A stretch of 64,000 nt of DNA from Cellulosimicrobium sp. ES-005 (GTDB lineage Bacteria; Actinomycetota; Actinomycetes; Actinomycetales; Cellulomonadaceae): contig NZ_CP159290.1 of the NCBI RefSeq assembly GCF_040448685.1, positions 4,278,001 through 4,342,000 of the forward strand, given 5' to 3'. Numbering within the stretch: position 1 is the first letter of the stretch; each line of letters opens with the position of its first letter. Of the stretch, positions 46,377 through 54,823 are shown one piece after another. Position numbers and translations under genes: made by a program. The notes under the pieces were generated by a model. The model was not told where the DNA came from. It saw only the letters and a program-made list of their open reading frames with translations, and did not search any database.

Positions 46377-47450
46377 CCGCGTCGGCCCGGTGCTGCCCCG
46401 CACGACGAACTCGACGGACGGCAACCGGATCTCCGGCGGTTCCTTCCCCTCGACGAGCGCCACCAGCGTCTGGGCCGCGGCCGTGCCCCAGGCGACCACG
46501 TTCTGCCGGACCGTCGTCAGCGGCGGCACGATGTACGGGGCGAGCGGGATGTCGTCGAAGCCGACGACCGAGAGGTCCTCCGGGACACGGATGCCGCGGT
46601 CGGTGGCCGCGGAGATCCCGGCGATCGCCATGAGGTCGTTGCCGTAGACGATCGCGCTCGGGGGCCGCGGCAGGTCGAGGAGCTCGTGCGTCGCGCGCGC
46701 GCCGGAGCTGCCCGTGAAGTCGGCGGTCACGACGGGGCCCACGGGCAGACCGAGCTCGTCGAGCGTGTCCTCCCAGGCTCGGCGCCGCGCCTCGGTGTGG
46801 ACGTAGCCCGGCACACCCATGACGTGGCCGATGTGCCGGTGGCCGAGCGAGTGCAGGTGGTGGACCGCGCGGCGGACCCCGGCTGCGTCGTCCATCCCGA
46901 TGACGACGTCCGCCTCGGTGTCCGCTTCCTCGGGCGCGACGACGACGACGCTCAGCCCGAGCGCGCCGACGTCCCGGGGGCGGGTGTCCCCGGCCCGGAC
47001 GTCGGTGAGGAACACGCCGTCGACGCGCGACTCGCGCGCGAGCCGCTCGTAGGCGTCGCGCTCGCCGTGCTGGTCCTTGACCACCTGGAGGACCAGCGAG
47101 TAGTTCTGCTCGGACAGGCCGATCTCGACGCCCGCCATGAAGAGCGGGAAGAAGGGGTCGGTGGCGAGGAGCTCGGGCTCCCGCCGGATCACGAGGCCCA
47201 CGGCCTGCGTGCGCGACCGGGAGAGAGCGCGCGCACGGGCGCTGGGCTGCCAGCCGAGGTCGTCGGCGGCGCGCAGGATGCGCTCGCGTGCCGCTGCGCT
47301 GACGCCGGGTCGGTTGTTGAACACGAACGAGACGGCGCTCTTCGAGACCCCGGCGCGGGCCGCGACGTCACCGATCGTCACGCGCTTGGCGCCGACCGTC
47401 CGGGTGGTCCGGTCGCCGGGGGTGAGGGTCGAGTGCTCCGCTGCGTTCAC
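46359..47450 (-). CDS. LacI-family repressor of the polysaccharide locus
   Basis: 363 residues. N-terminal HTH VTIGDVAARAGVSKSAVSF (about 24-42) with hinge ARALSRSRTQAVG, then a periplasmic-binding-protein-like sugar-sensing domain (VVGFDDIPLAPYIVPPLTTV). The GTG at 47450 is chosen because the -10-like TATCCT lies 6 bases upstream (leaderless); a GTG at 47468 would put the -10 box inside the gene. Divergent from the ABC transporter operon and next to two AACCGGTT operators, so it is the likely local regulator, released by a sugar from the degraded glycan. Confidence 0.9.
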   Translation of the reverse strand: MNAAEHSTLTPGDRTTRTVGAKRVTIGDVAARAGVSKSAVSFVFNNRPGVSAAARERILRAADDLGWQPSARARALSRSRTQAVGLVIRREPELLATDPFFPLFMAGVEIGLSEQNYSLVLQVVKDQHGERDAYERLARESRVDGVFLTDVRAGDTRPRDVGALGLSVVVVAPEEADTEADVVIGMDDAAGVRRAVHHLHSLGHRHIGHVMGVPGYVHTEARRRAWEDTLDELGLPVGPVVTADFTGSSGARATHELLDLPRPPSAIVYGNDLMAIAGISAATDRGIRVPEDLSVVGFDDIPLAPYIVPPLTTVRQNVVAWGTAAAQTLVALVEGKEPPEIRLPSVEFVVRGSTGPTRHRRPS

Positions 47451-47456
47451 CTCGTC

Positions 47457-47486
47457 AGGATAGCGCACGGTTTGACCCGGTGTTTA
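47457..47486 (-). promoter_or_regulatory. lacI promoter with weak operator
   Basis: Minus strand: TATCCT (47462-47457) as -10, with AAACACCGGGTCAAAC just upstream. The latter is a degenerate relative of the AAACCGGTTT operators at 40070 and 47654. Autorepression is possible. Confidence 0.45.
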
Positions 47487-47637
47487 GTAGCCGTCGCGCG
47501 CACTCTCGTCGGGGCGGACGTCGACCGCATCGCGGCTGAGAGGCGCGCTGAGCGCTGCAAGTCCAGGCATCCGCGGGGATCGACCGCGGGCAGGGGCCCG
47601 CCGTGACTGCTTGCGCCGCCCGGTTGTCCGGGTGATC

Positions 47638-47666
47638 TTGACGCGCGTTGTTCAAACCGGTTTAAT
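47638..47666 (+). promoter_or_regulatory. Promoter and operator of the sugar ABC operon
   Basis: TTGACG (47638-47643), 17 bases, TTTAAT (47661-47666). The palindrome AAACCGGTTT (47654-47663) overlaps the spacer and -10 box, the classic position for LacI-type repression. The remaining intergenic stretch (47451-47779) shows no gene; the mRNA leader is about 105 bases. Confidence 0.75.
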
Positions 47667-47779
47667 CGTCGCGTCGACGCCGTCAGGACGACGGCGTCGG
47701 CGGGCCGCCGTGCGGGGGACCGAGGGGCGGGGGCCAGAGCGACGAGCGGGTGACGAGCCCGGATGAGGAGTTGGGCGCA

Positions 47780-49090
47780 ATGAAGCGTGGCGCACGGATG
47801 ACAGCGCTGGCGACGACGGCTGCGGTGGTCCTGCCGCTCGCGGCGTGCGGATCGGGCGGCGACGGCGGTACCGGCGGGTCCGAGGGAGGTCTCACGAGCG
47901 GACCGATCGACGTCTGGTACTCGACCAACGAGCAGGAGGTCGCCTGGGGCGAGCAGGTGGTCGAGGCGTGGAACGCCGAGCACCCGGACCAGAAGGTGAG
48001 CGCACAAGCGATCCCCGCGGGCAGCTCGTCCGAGGACGTCATCGCCGCCTCGATCACGGCGGGGAACACGCCGTGCCTCGTGTTCAACACGGCCCCGGCC
48101 GCCGTGCCCGCGTTCCAGAAGCAGGGTGGCCTGGTGAACCTGTCGACGACGTTCGACGACGCGGAGGACTACGTCACGGGTCGTTCGGGCGCCGCGGCGG
48201 ACGGGTTCCGCAGCGCCGACGGGGACCTGTACCAGCTTCCCTGGAAGACGAACCCCTTCATGCTGTACTACAACAAGGACGTGTTCGCGGCCGCCGGCCT
48301 GGACGCCGAGGACCCGCAGCTCGAGACGTACGACGACGTGCTGGCGGCGGCGCAGGCGATCAAGGACGCCGGGGCGGCCGACTTCGCGATCTATCCGCCG
48401 GCGACCGCGGACTACACGAACGTCAACTTTGACTTCTACCCGTTCTTCCTCGCCAACTCCGGCGGCACGCAGCTCATCGAGGACGGTCGGGCGACGTTCA
48501 CGAGCGACGAGGGCCTGGAGACTCTCGGCTTCTGGCAGACGCTCTACGCGGAGGGCTTCTCGTCCGCGGAGGCGTACAGCGGGGACATGTGGGCCGGTCC
48601 GTTCGCCGACGGTGTCGCCGCCATGGGCGTCGCCGGCCCGTGGGGCAAGGGGCAGTTCGACGGCAAGGTGGACTTCGGCGTCGTCCCGCTCCCGACCGCC
48701 GACGGCGTGCCCGCCGACGAGACGTCGACGTTCGCGGACTCGAAGAACGTCGGCCTCTACTCCTCGTGCAAGAACCAGCAGACCGCGTGGGACTTCCTCA
48801 AGTTCGCGACGAACGACGAGAACGACCTCGCGCTCCTCGAGATCACCGGCCAGTTCCCGACCCGCACGGACGTGCCCGAGCTCGCGGCCGACTTCCTGGC
48901 GGAGAACACCTTCTTCGAGCCGTTCGCGGCGTCCGTGCCGCTCGCCGTCGACGTCCCGACGGTGGACGGGCTCGCCGAGAAGATGCAGGTCTTCCGCGAC
49001 GCGTGGAGCGGGTCCGTGCAGTCGGGGTCCGGCGACCTCGAGACGACGTTCGGCGAGGCCGCGGCGACGATCGACGGCCTGGCGGGCTGA
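47780..49090 (+). CDS. Sugar ABC transporter substrate-binding lipoprotein
   Basis: 436 residues. Lipoprotein signal ending LPLAAC with Cys23, then a Gly/Ser linker and a family 1 solute-binding fold: IDVWYSTNEQEVAWGEQVVE, QLPWKTNPFMLYYNKDVFAA and KNQQTAWDFLKFATN. It captures an oligosaccharide outside the membrane for the two permeases downstream. No ATPase gene is present, so a shared MsiK-type ATPase encoded elsewhere is probable. ATG at 47780 follows GAGGAGTTGGGCGCA; an upstream ATG frame adds only ten residues. Confidence 0.92.
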   Translation: MKRGARMTALATTAAVVLPLAACGSGGDGGTGGSEGGLTSGPIDVWYSTNEQEVAWGEQVVEAWNAEHPDQKVSAQAIPAGSSSEDVIAASITAGNTPCLVFNTAPAAVPAFQKQGGLVNLSTTFDDAEDYVTGRSGAAADGFRSADGDLYQLPWKTNPFMLYYNKDVFAAAGLDAEDPQLETYDDVLAAAQAIKDAGAADFAIYPPATADYTNVNFDFYPFFLANSGGTQLIEDGRATFTSDEGLETLGFWQTLYAEGFSSAEAYSGDMWAGPFADGVAAMGVAGPWGKGQFDGKVDFGVVPLPTADGVPADETSTFADSKNVGLYSSCKNQQTAWDFLKFATNDENDLALLEITGQFPTRTDVPELAADFLAENTFFEPFAASVPLAVDVPTVDGLAEKMQVFRDAWSGSVQSGSGDLETTFGEAAATIDGLAG

Positions 49091-49113
49091 GCCCAGGACG
49101 AGGCGACGCACTC

Positions 49114-50085
49114 ATGGTCACCCTTCACGACGAGGACGTGCAGCCGTCCGCGCGGGCCACGGAGCTCCGTGGCCCGCGCCAGGACCCGCCGCGACCTCGC
49201 GGCCGGCGACTCCAGCGCTGGCTCGGGGAGAACCCCCTCGGCATCCTTCTCAGCACCCCGTACGTGGCGTTCGTCGTCGTGGTGTTCCTCGTGCCGTTCG
49301 GATTCGGCGTGTGGATGTCGTTCCACGACTTCTTCTTCACGGCACCCGGCGTGCAGGTCCCGCACCCCTTCGTCGGGCTCGACAACTTCCGGCAGGTCCT
49401 CGCGGACCCGGCGGTGCGTCAGGCGTTCGGCAACCTCGCGGTGTTCGGCCTCATCAACGTGCCGCTCACGGTGGTGCTCGGGCTCCTCCTCGCGTCGGGC
49501 CTCGATGCCGTCGTGCACTGGAAGGGCTTCTTCCGGGTCTCGTACTACGTCCCGTACGTCACGGCGTCCGTCGCGACGCTCGCGGTGTGGATCTTCATGT
49601 TCAACGGCAACGGGGTCGTGAACAGGCTCCTGGGGAGCCTCGCGCCGGAGCCGACCTGGCTCGCGAACCCGAGCCTGATCATGCCCCTGATCGCGGTCTA
49701 CGTGACGTGGAAGAACCTCGGGTTCTACGTCCTGCTCTACCTCGCCGCGCTGCAGAACGTGCCGAAGGAGCTGCACGAGGCGGCAGCGATGGACGGCGCC
49801 GGGCCCTGGCGCCGGTTCCGGGCCGTCACGCTCCCTGCCGTACGGCCGGTGACCTCGCTCGTGGTGCTGCTCTCCGTCATCACCACCGGACAGATCTTCA
49901 CCGAGCCGTACCTCCTCACCGGGGGAGGACCGAACGGCGCCTCGATGACCCCGGCGCTGCTCATGTACCAGAAGGGCATCCAGCAGGGGCAGCCCGACAT
50001 CGCCGCGGCGGTCGGCATGATCCTCGTGCTCGCGGTCATGCTCCTGTCGCTGGCCTCGCGCCGTCTCACGGAGAGGAAAGGCTGA
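49114..50085 (+). CDS. Sugar ABC transporter permease (MalF type)
   Basis: 323 residues with six membrane helices after a 40-residue Arg/Pro-rich cytoplasmic N-terminus. The first helix (YVAFVVVVFLVPFGFGVWMS) and the coupling helix LHEAAAMDGAGPWRRFRAVT (EAA motif, contacts the ATPase) define the family. The C-terminus overlaps the next permease start (TGATG). It pairs with that permease to form the channel. Confidence 0.92.
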   Translation: MVTLHDEDVQPSARATELRGPRQDPPRPRGRRLQRWLGENPLGILLSTPYVAFVVVVFLVPFGFGVWMSFHDFFFTAPGVQVPHPFVGLDNFRQVLADPAVRQAFGNLAVFGLINVPLTVVLGLLLASGLDAVVHWKGFFRVSYYVPYVTASVATLAVWIFMFNGNGVVNRLLGSLAPEPTWLANPSLIMPLIAVYVTWKNLGFYVLLYLAALQNVPKELHEAAAMDGAGPWRRFRAVTLPAVRPVTSLVVLLSVITTGQIFTEPYLLTGGGPNGASMTPALLMYQKGIQQGQPDIAAAVGMILVLAVMLLSLASRRLTERKG

Positions 50086-50975
50086 TGGCCTCCACGACCT
50101 CGACCACGCGGCGGGACGCGACCCGGGCCCGCGGCTCCGGCGGAGGCCGGCTGCTGCGCGTGCTGCGCTTCGCGGTGCTGCTGCTCGGTGCGTTCCTCGC
50201 GCTCGTGCCGTTCTACTACATGCTCCTCGGGGCGCTGCAGAGGGAGCGGGACACGAGCGTCCTGGGCCTGCTCCCGCTGCCCCGGAACCTCACGCTCGAC
50301 AACTTCGTGGGGGTCAACGAGTCGATCGACCTCGCCCGGTCGCTGCTCAACTCGTTGATCATGACGGCGGGCGTCGTGGGCTGCACGCTCGTGTTCGGGC
50401 TGCTCGTCGGGTACGCGCTGTCGGTGCTGTCCTTCCGCGGCCAGGGGCTCGTGTTCGCGCTCGTCCTGCTCGTCCAGGCGATCCCGTTCCAGCTGCTCAT
50501 GATCCCGCTCTACGTCATGGTCGTGCGGTACTTCGACCTCGCGGACAACTACCTCGGCATGATCCTGCCGTTCGCCGTGAACTCGGTCGCCGTCCTGATC
50601 TTCCGGCAGTACTTCCTCCAGATCCCGCACGACGTGTTCGACGCGGCGCGCATCGACGGCGCGAGCGAGCTGCGGATCCTGCGGTCGATCGCCGTGCCGC
50701 TGGTCCGCCCGGCGGTCCTCACCGCGATGCTCGTGACGTTCATCGGTCCGTGGAACGAGTTCCTGTGGCCGTTCCTCGTGACGAAGGACGCGTCGATGCA
50801 GCCGCTCGCGGTGAGCCTCGCCAACTTCTCGCAGGCGAACTCGTCGTTCCAGGCGAACCCGATGGGCGCGGTCCTGGCGGGCGCGTGCGTGCTCGCGGTG
50901 CCCGCCGTCGTCCTGTTCCTGCTGTTCCAGCGGCACTTCACGTCCGCGAACCTCGGCTCGGCCGTCAAGGGCTGA
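50085..50975 (+). CDS. Sugar ABC transporter permease (MalG type)
   Basis: 296 residues, six membrane helices after a short basic N-terminus. EAA-type coupling segment VFDAARIDGASELRILRSIA. Typical MalG features are the ALVPFYYMLLGAL first helix and the FIGPWNEFLWPFLVTKD loop. ATG overlaps the stop of the MalF-type gene. The next gene begins 64 bases later. Confidence 0.92.
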   Translation: MASTTSTTRRDATRARGSGGGRLLRVLRFAVLLLGAFLALVPFYYMLLGALQRERDTSVLGLLPLPRNLTLDNFVGVNESIDLARSLLNSLIMTAGVVGCTLVFGLLVGYALSVLSFRGQGLVFALVLLVQAIPFQLLMIPLYVMVVRYFDLADNYLGMILPFAVNSVAVLIFRQYFLQIPHDVFDAARIDGASELRILRSIAVPLVRPAVLTAMLVTFIGPWNEFLWPFLVTKDASMQPLAVSLANFSQANSSFQANPMGAVLAGACVLAVPAVVLFLLFQRHFTSANLGSAVKG

Positions 50976-51039
50976 CCCGTCACCGTGCGGGGCGGCGCGA
51001 GACCGCGCCGGCCCCGCCCCGACCTCTCAAGGCTAGGAA

Positions 51040-52128
51040 ATGACCCAGGTGAACCACTCTCAGTCCCTCATGACGGTCCCGTACGCCCTGCGTCGTCTCG
51101 GGACGATCATGTCGCCCCTGCCCGGGGAGCCCCTCGAGGTCGAGGGCGTGCTCAACCCCGGCACCGCGTGGGGGCCGGACGGCACGCTGTACCTCTACCC
51201 CCGCCTCGTGGCCGAGGGGAACGTCTCGCGCATCGGTCGGGCGCGCGTCGTCCTCGAGGACGGGGTGCCCGTGGGCGTGGAGCGGCTCGGGGTGGTGCTC
51301 GCCCCCGACGAGGGCTGGGAGCACGGGCGGCAGAACGCGGGGGTCGAGGACCCCCGGATCACGTTCGTCGAGCCCCTGGACCTCCACGTCATGACCTACG
51401 TCGCGTACGGGCCGCTGGGCCCGAAGCCCGCGCTGGCCGTCTCCCGGGACACCGTGTCGTGGCGCCGGCTCGGGCCCTTGCGGTTCGCCTACCAGCCCGA
51501 GCTGGACACCGACCTCAACCTCTTCCCCAACAAGGACGTGGTGTTCTTCCCCGAGGCCGTCCCGGGTCCCGACGGCCGACCCGCGCTCGCGCTCCTGCAC
51601 CGGCCGATGTGGGACCTCGACTGGCTCCGCCCCGGCGAGGGGGCTCGTCCGCCGGCCGGGGTCGCCGACCCGCGGCCGTCCATCTGGATCGGCTACGTCG
51701 ACCTCGATGCCGTGACGCGCGACCTCGGAGCACTCACGCACGTCGAGAGCTCTGCGCCGGTCGCCACGCCGGAGATGGCGTACGAGTCGTCGAAGATCGG
51801 TGGTGGCCCGGCACCCCTGCGCGTTCCCGAGGGCTGGCTCGTCCTCCACCACGGAGTGACGGGCGCCGACTTCTCCGGCTTCGCCCTGGCTCACGGTTCC
51901 CGGTACACGGCGGGCGCGATGATCCTGGACCCGGGCGACCCGCGCCGGGTGCTGGCCCGGACGCCCGAGCCGCTGCTCGTCCCGGAGACCGCCGCCGAGC
52001 TGGAGGGCACGCTCGGCAACGTCGTGTTCCCCACGGCCGTCGAGGAGATCCAGGGACGCCGGTTCGTCTTCTACGGCATGGCCGACTCCCGGATCGGTGT
52101 CGCCGAGCTCGTGCGTCTCGATGGTTGA
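51040..52128 (+). CDS. GH130 beta-mannoside phosphorylase or mannosidase
   Basis: 362 residues forming a five-bladed propeller. Family landmarks: EGVLNPGTAW near residue 34, the catalytic Asp in GVEDPRITF (about 103), NKDVVFFPE, KIGGGPAPLRVPEGWL and YGMADSRIGVAEL. Cytosolic (no signal peptide). GH130 enzymes phosphorolyse or hydrolyse beta-mannosides; phosphorolysis would give mannose 1-phosphate, the substrate of the next gene. The 8-base overlap with that gene favours the phosphorylase reading. ATG behind CTAGGAA. Confidence 0.87.
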   Translation: MTQVNHSQSLMTVPYALRRLGTIMSPLPGEPLEVEGVLNPGTAWGPDGTLYLYPRLVAEGNVSRIGRARVVLEDGVPVGVERLGVVLAPDEGWEHGRQNAGVEDPRITFVEPLDLHVMTYVAYGPLGPKPALAVSRDTVSWRRLGPLRFAYQPELDTDLNLFPNKDVVFFPEAVPGPDGRPALALLHRPMWDLDWLRPGEGARPPAGVADPRPSIWIGYVDLDAVTRDLGALTHVESSAPVATPEMAYESSKIGGGPAPLRVPEGWLVLHHGVTGADFSGFALAHGSRYTAGAMILDPGDPRRVLARTPEPLLVPETAAELEGTLGNVVFPTAVEEIQGRRFVFYGMADSRIGVAELVRLDG

Positions 52129-53638
52129 GGGCCGGGCTGCGGACCTCACCGCGCACGAGGCGCTCCGGCGCGTCGTCAAGGCGTACGACGTGCGCGGTGT
52201 CGTCCCTGACGAGCTGAACGACGACGTCGTGCGCGCGCTGGGCGCGGCCTTCGTGGAGACGGTCGTCCGGCCGGGCGCCGACGGGGAGCGTCGGGTCGTG
52301 GTGGCCCGTGACATGCGCGAGAGCGGCCCCGGGCTGCTGGCCGCGTTCGTCGACGGCGCCCGGGAGGCCGGCGCGCACGTGCTCGACGCCGGTCTGTGCT
52401 CGACCGACGAGCTCTACCTCGCGTCGGGTCTCCTCGACGCCGCGGGCGCGATGTTCACCGCGAGCCACAACCCCGCCCGGTACAACGGCATCAAGCTGTG
52501 CCTCTCCGGGGCACGCCCGATCGGCCAGGACACCGGCCTGCGCGCCGTCCGGGACCGAGCCGACGAGCTGCTCGCGGGCGAGCCCGTCGACGCCGGGCCG
52601 CGCGGCGGCCACGAGGCCGTCGACGTCCTGCGGTCCTACGCCGAACGCCTGCGCTCGCTCGTCGACCTCTCCGGTGGTCGCCGGCTGCGCGTGGTCGTCG
52701 ACGCCGGCAACGGTATGGCAGGGCTCACGGTCCCGGCCGTCCTCGGGATGGCAGCGGGCCTGCCGCCGCTCCCGCTCGGGATCGTCCCGCTGTTCTTCGA
52801 GCTCGACGGGTCGTTCCCTCACCACGAGGCCAACCCGCTCGTGCCGGCGAACACGGCGGTGCTCCAGGCGGAGGTCGTGCGTCGGCGTGCGGACCTCGGG
52901 CTGGCGTTCGACGGCGACGCCGACAGGTGCTTCGTCGTCGACGAGCGGGGCCGGAGGGTGGACCCCTCGGTGCTCACGACGCTCGTCGGGCTCCGCGAGG
53001 CACGCCGGGTGCGGGGCGAGGGCGGCGTGCCGGTCGTGCTGCACAACGCGATCACGTCGCGCGCGGTGCCCGAGATCCTGGGCGCCGAAGGGGTGCGGAC
53101 GGTTCGCACGCGCGTGGGCCACTCGTTCATCAAGGCGCTCATGGCGTCCGAGGACGCCGTCTTCGGGGGCGAGCACAGCGGGCACTTCTACTTCCGTGAC
53201 TTCCTCGGCGCCGACTCGGGCCTCCTGGCCGCGATGCACGTCCTCGCAGCGCTCTCGGAGCAGGACCGTCCGCTCTCGGAGCTGGTCGGTGGCCTCGACC
53301 CGTACGTGCGCTCGGGGGAGGTCGACGTCGCCGTGGCGGACCCGGAGACCGCGGCGGCCGCGGTGCTCGACGTCCTCGGGGAGGCCTACGACGCCGCATC
53401 GCTCGACGTCGACGAGCTCGACGGCACGACCGTCCGCCGCTGGCACGGCGACGACCCGTGGTGGCTCAACCTGCGGGCGTCGAACACCGAGCCCGTCCTG
53501 CGGCTGAACGTCGAGGCCGCCGACGTCGGGACGATGCGCGCGGTCCGCGACCGTGTCCTCGACGCGCTCGCGACGGTGCCCGCAGAGGGCGGCGGGCCGC
53601 CGAGCGGCGGCGCGGCCGTCGGGGGAGGGCGGCGCTGA
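52121..53638 (+). CDS. manB: Phosphomannomutase/phosphoglucomutase
   Basis: Converts hexose 1-phosphate to hexose 6-phosphate. 505 residues of the alpha-D-phosphohexomutase family: phosphoserine Ser115 in TASHNPARYNGIK, metal loop DGDADRC, sugar-binding GGEHSGHFYFRD and phosphate-binding RASNTEPVLR near the end. The ATG lies inside the GH130 gene end (8-base overlap). Between a mannoside phosphorylase and mannose-6-phosphate isomerase, mannose 1-phosphate is the likely substrate. The Gly-rich tail is unusual but harmless. Confidence 0.9.
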   Translation: MVEGRAADLTAHEALRRVVKAYDVRGVVPDELNDDVVRALGAAFVETVVRPGADGERRVVVARDMRESGPGLLAAFVDGAREAGAHVLDAGLCSTDELYLASGLLDAAGAMFTASHNPARYNGIKLCLSGARPIGQDTGLRAVRDRADELLAGEPVDAGPRGGHEAVDVLRSYAERLRSLVDLSGGRRLRVVVDAGNGMAGLTVPAVLGMAAGLPPLPLGIVPLFFELDGSFPHHEANPLVPANTAVLQAEVVRRRADLGLAFDGDADRCFVVDERGRRVDPSVLTTLVGLREARRVRGEGGVPVVLHNAITSRAVPEILGAEGVRTVRTRVGHSFIKALMASEDAVFGGEHSGHFYFRDFLGADSGLLAAMHVLAALSEQDRPLSELVGGLDPYVRSGEVDVAVADPETAAAAVLDVLGEAYDAASLDVDELDGTTVRRWHGDDPWWLNLRASNTEPVLRLNVEAADVGTMRAVRDRVLDALATVPAEGGGPPSGGAAVGGGRR

Positions 53639-53640
53639 CG

Positions 53641-54810
53641 ATGTACCTCCTCGACAACCCCGTGCGCCGCTACCCGTGGGGCTCGACCACGCTCGTGCAG
53701 CAGCTCCTCGGCCGCCCCGTCGACGGTCGTCCCGTCGCCGAGGTCTGGATGGGAGCCCACCCCGACGACCCGTCCACCGCCGACGGTGGTGGACGCCGGG
53801 TCGCTCTCGACGCGCTCGTGGCGTCCCAGCCCGAGGCGATGCTCGGACCCCGCGTGCTGGCCGGGTCCGGCCCGCGCCTGCCGTTCCTCGCCAAGATCCT
53901 CGCCGCCGCCCGCGCGCTGTCGGTCCAGGTGCACCCGACGACCGCCCAGGCCGAGGCGGGCTTCACGACCGAGGACGAGCGCGGCGTCCCCCGCACCGAC
54001 CCGGTGCGGACGTACCGGGATCGTTCCGCGAAGCCGGAGATCGTGTACGCCCTCACGCCCTTCGAGCTCCTCAGCGGGCTCCGGGAGCCGGAGCAGGCGG
54101 CGAAGCTCGTCGCCGAGCTCGAGGTGCCCGCGCTCGACCCCCTCGTCGTGCTGCTGCGTGAGCGGCGCGACGACGCCCACCGGGGCGCGCTCACCTGGCT
54201 CCTCGGCCAGCGGGAGAGCACGGCGCCGTGGGTGGAGGCCGTCGCCGAGACCGCGCGTGACGCCGTGGGCGCCCGGCCGGAGCTGGCCGTGGTGCACGAG
54301 CTCGCGCAGGAGTTCCCCGGCGATCCCGGACTCCTCGCTCCGCTCCTGCTGAACCACGAGCGGCTCGAGCCCGGCCAGGCCCTCTACACGGCCCCCGGGA
54401 CGCTGCACGCCTACCTGCGGGGCATGGCCGTCGAGGTGATGGCGGCGTCCGACAACGTCCTGCGCGCCGGCCTGACGACGAAGCACGTGGACGTGGCGGA
54501 GCTGCTGGCGATCACGGACTTCACGCCGCGGCTCACCGGCTTCCTGCGTCCGGTGCGCGTGGTGCCCGGTGTCGTGGACTACGTCGCGCCGGCCGCCGAC
54601 CTGGGCCTGCGCGTCGCCACCCCGCGCGCGGGAGACGAGCTGCCGGGGCCGGAGGACGGCCCGCGGATCGTCGTGTGCGTCGAGGGCGAGGTGCGCGTCG
54701 TCGCGGCGGACGCGCGGCGCCTCCTGCCCGGCGAGTCCGTCTTCGTCCCGCACGTGGACGGACCGCTCGTCGTCTCAGGGCACGGGACGGCCGTCGTGGC
54801 GCGGGCCTGA
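53641..54810 (+). CDS. manA: Mannose-6-phosphate isomerase, class I
   Basis: Zinc enzyme interconverting mannose 6-phosphate and fructose 6-phosphate. 389 residues. Zinc ligands: Gln and His in VQVHPTTAQAEAGF, Glu in SAKPEIVYALTPFE, and His in APGTLHAYLRG. AEVWMGAHP and the NVLRAGLTTKHVD segment are family hallmarks. The ATG is 2 bases after the phosphohexomutase stop, with GGGGAGGG upstream. Last gene of the locus; it delivers mannose carbon to glycolysis. Confidence 0.95.
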   Translation: MYLLDNPVRRYPWGSTTLVQQLLGRPVDGRPVAEVWMGAHPDDPSTADGGGRRVALDALVASQPEAMLGPRVLAGSGPRLPFLAKILAAARALSVQVHPTTAQAEAGFTTEDERGVPRTDPVRTYRDRSAKPEIVYALTPFELLSGLREPEQAAKLVAELEVPALDPLVVLLRERRDDAHRGALTWLLGQRESTAPWVEAVAETARDAVGARPELAVVHELAQEFPGDPGLLAPLLLNHERLEPGQALYTAPGTLHAYLRGMAVEVMAASDNVLRAGLTTKHVDVAELLAITDFTPRLTGFLRPVRVVPGVVDYVAPAADLGLRVATPRAGDELPGPEDGPRIVVCVEGEVRVVAADARRLLPGESVFVPHVDGPLVVSGHGTAVVARA

Positions 54811-54823
54811 GGTCAGGCCGTCG

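Noticed and set aside
36127-54823. Genomic island with integrase or tRNA attachment site
   Set aside because: No integrase, transposase, tRNA or direct repeat was seen at either edge, so only a synteny break is claimed.
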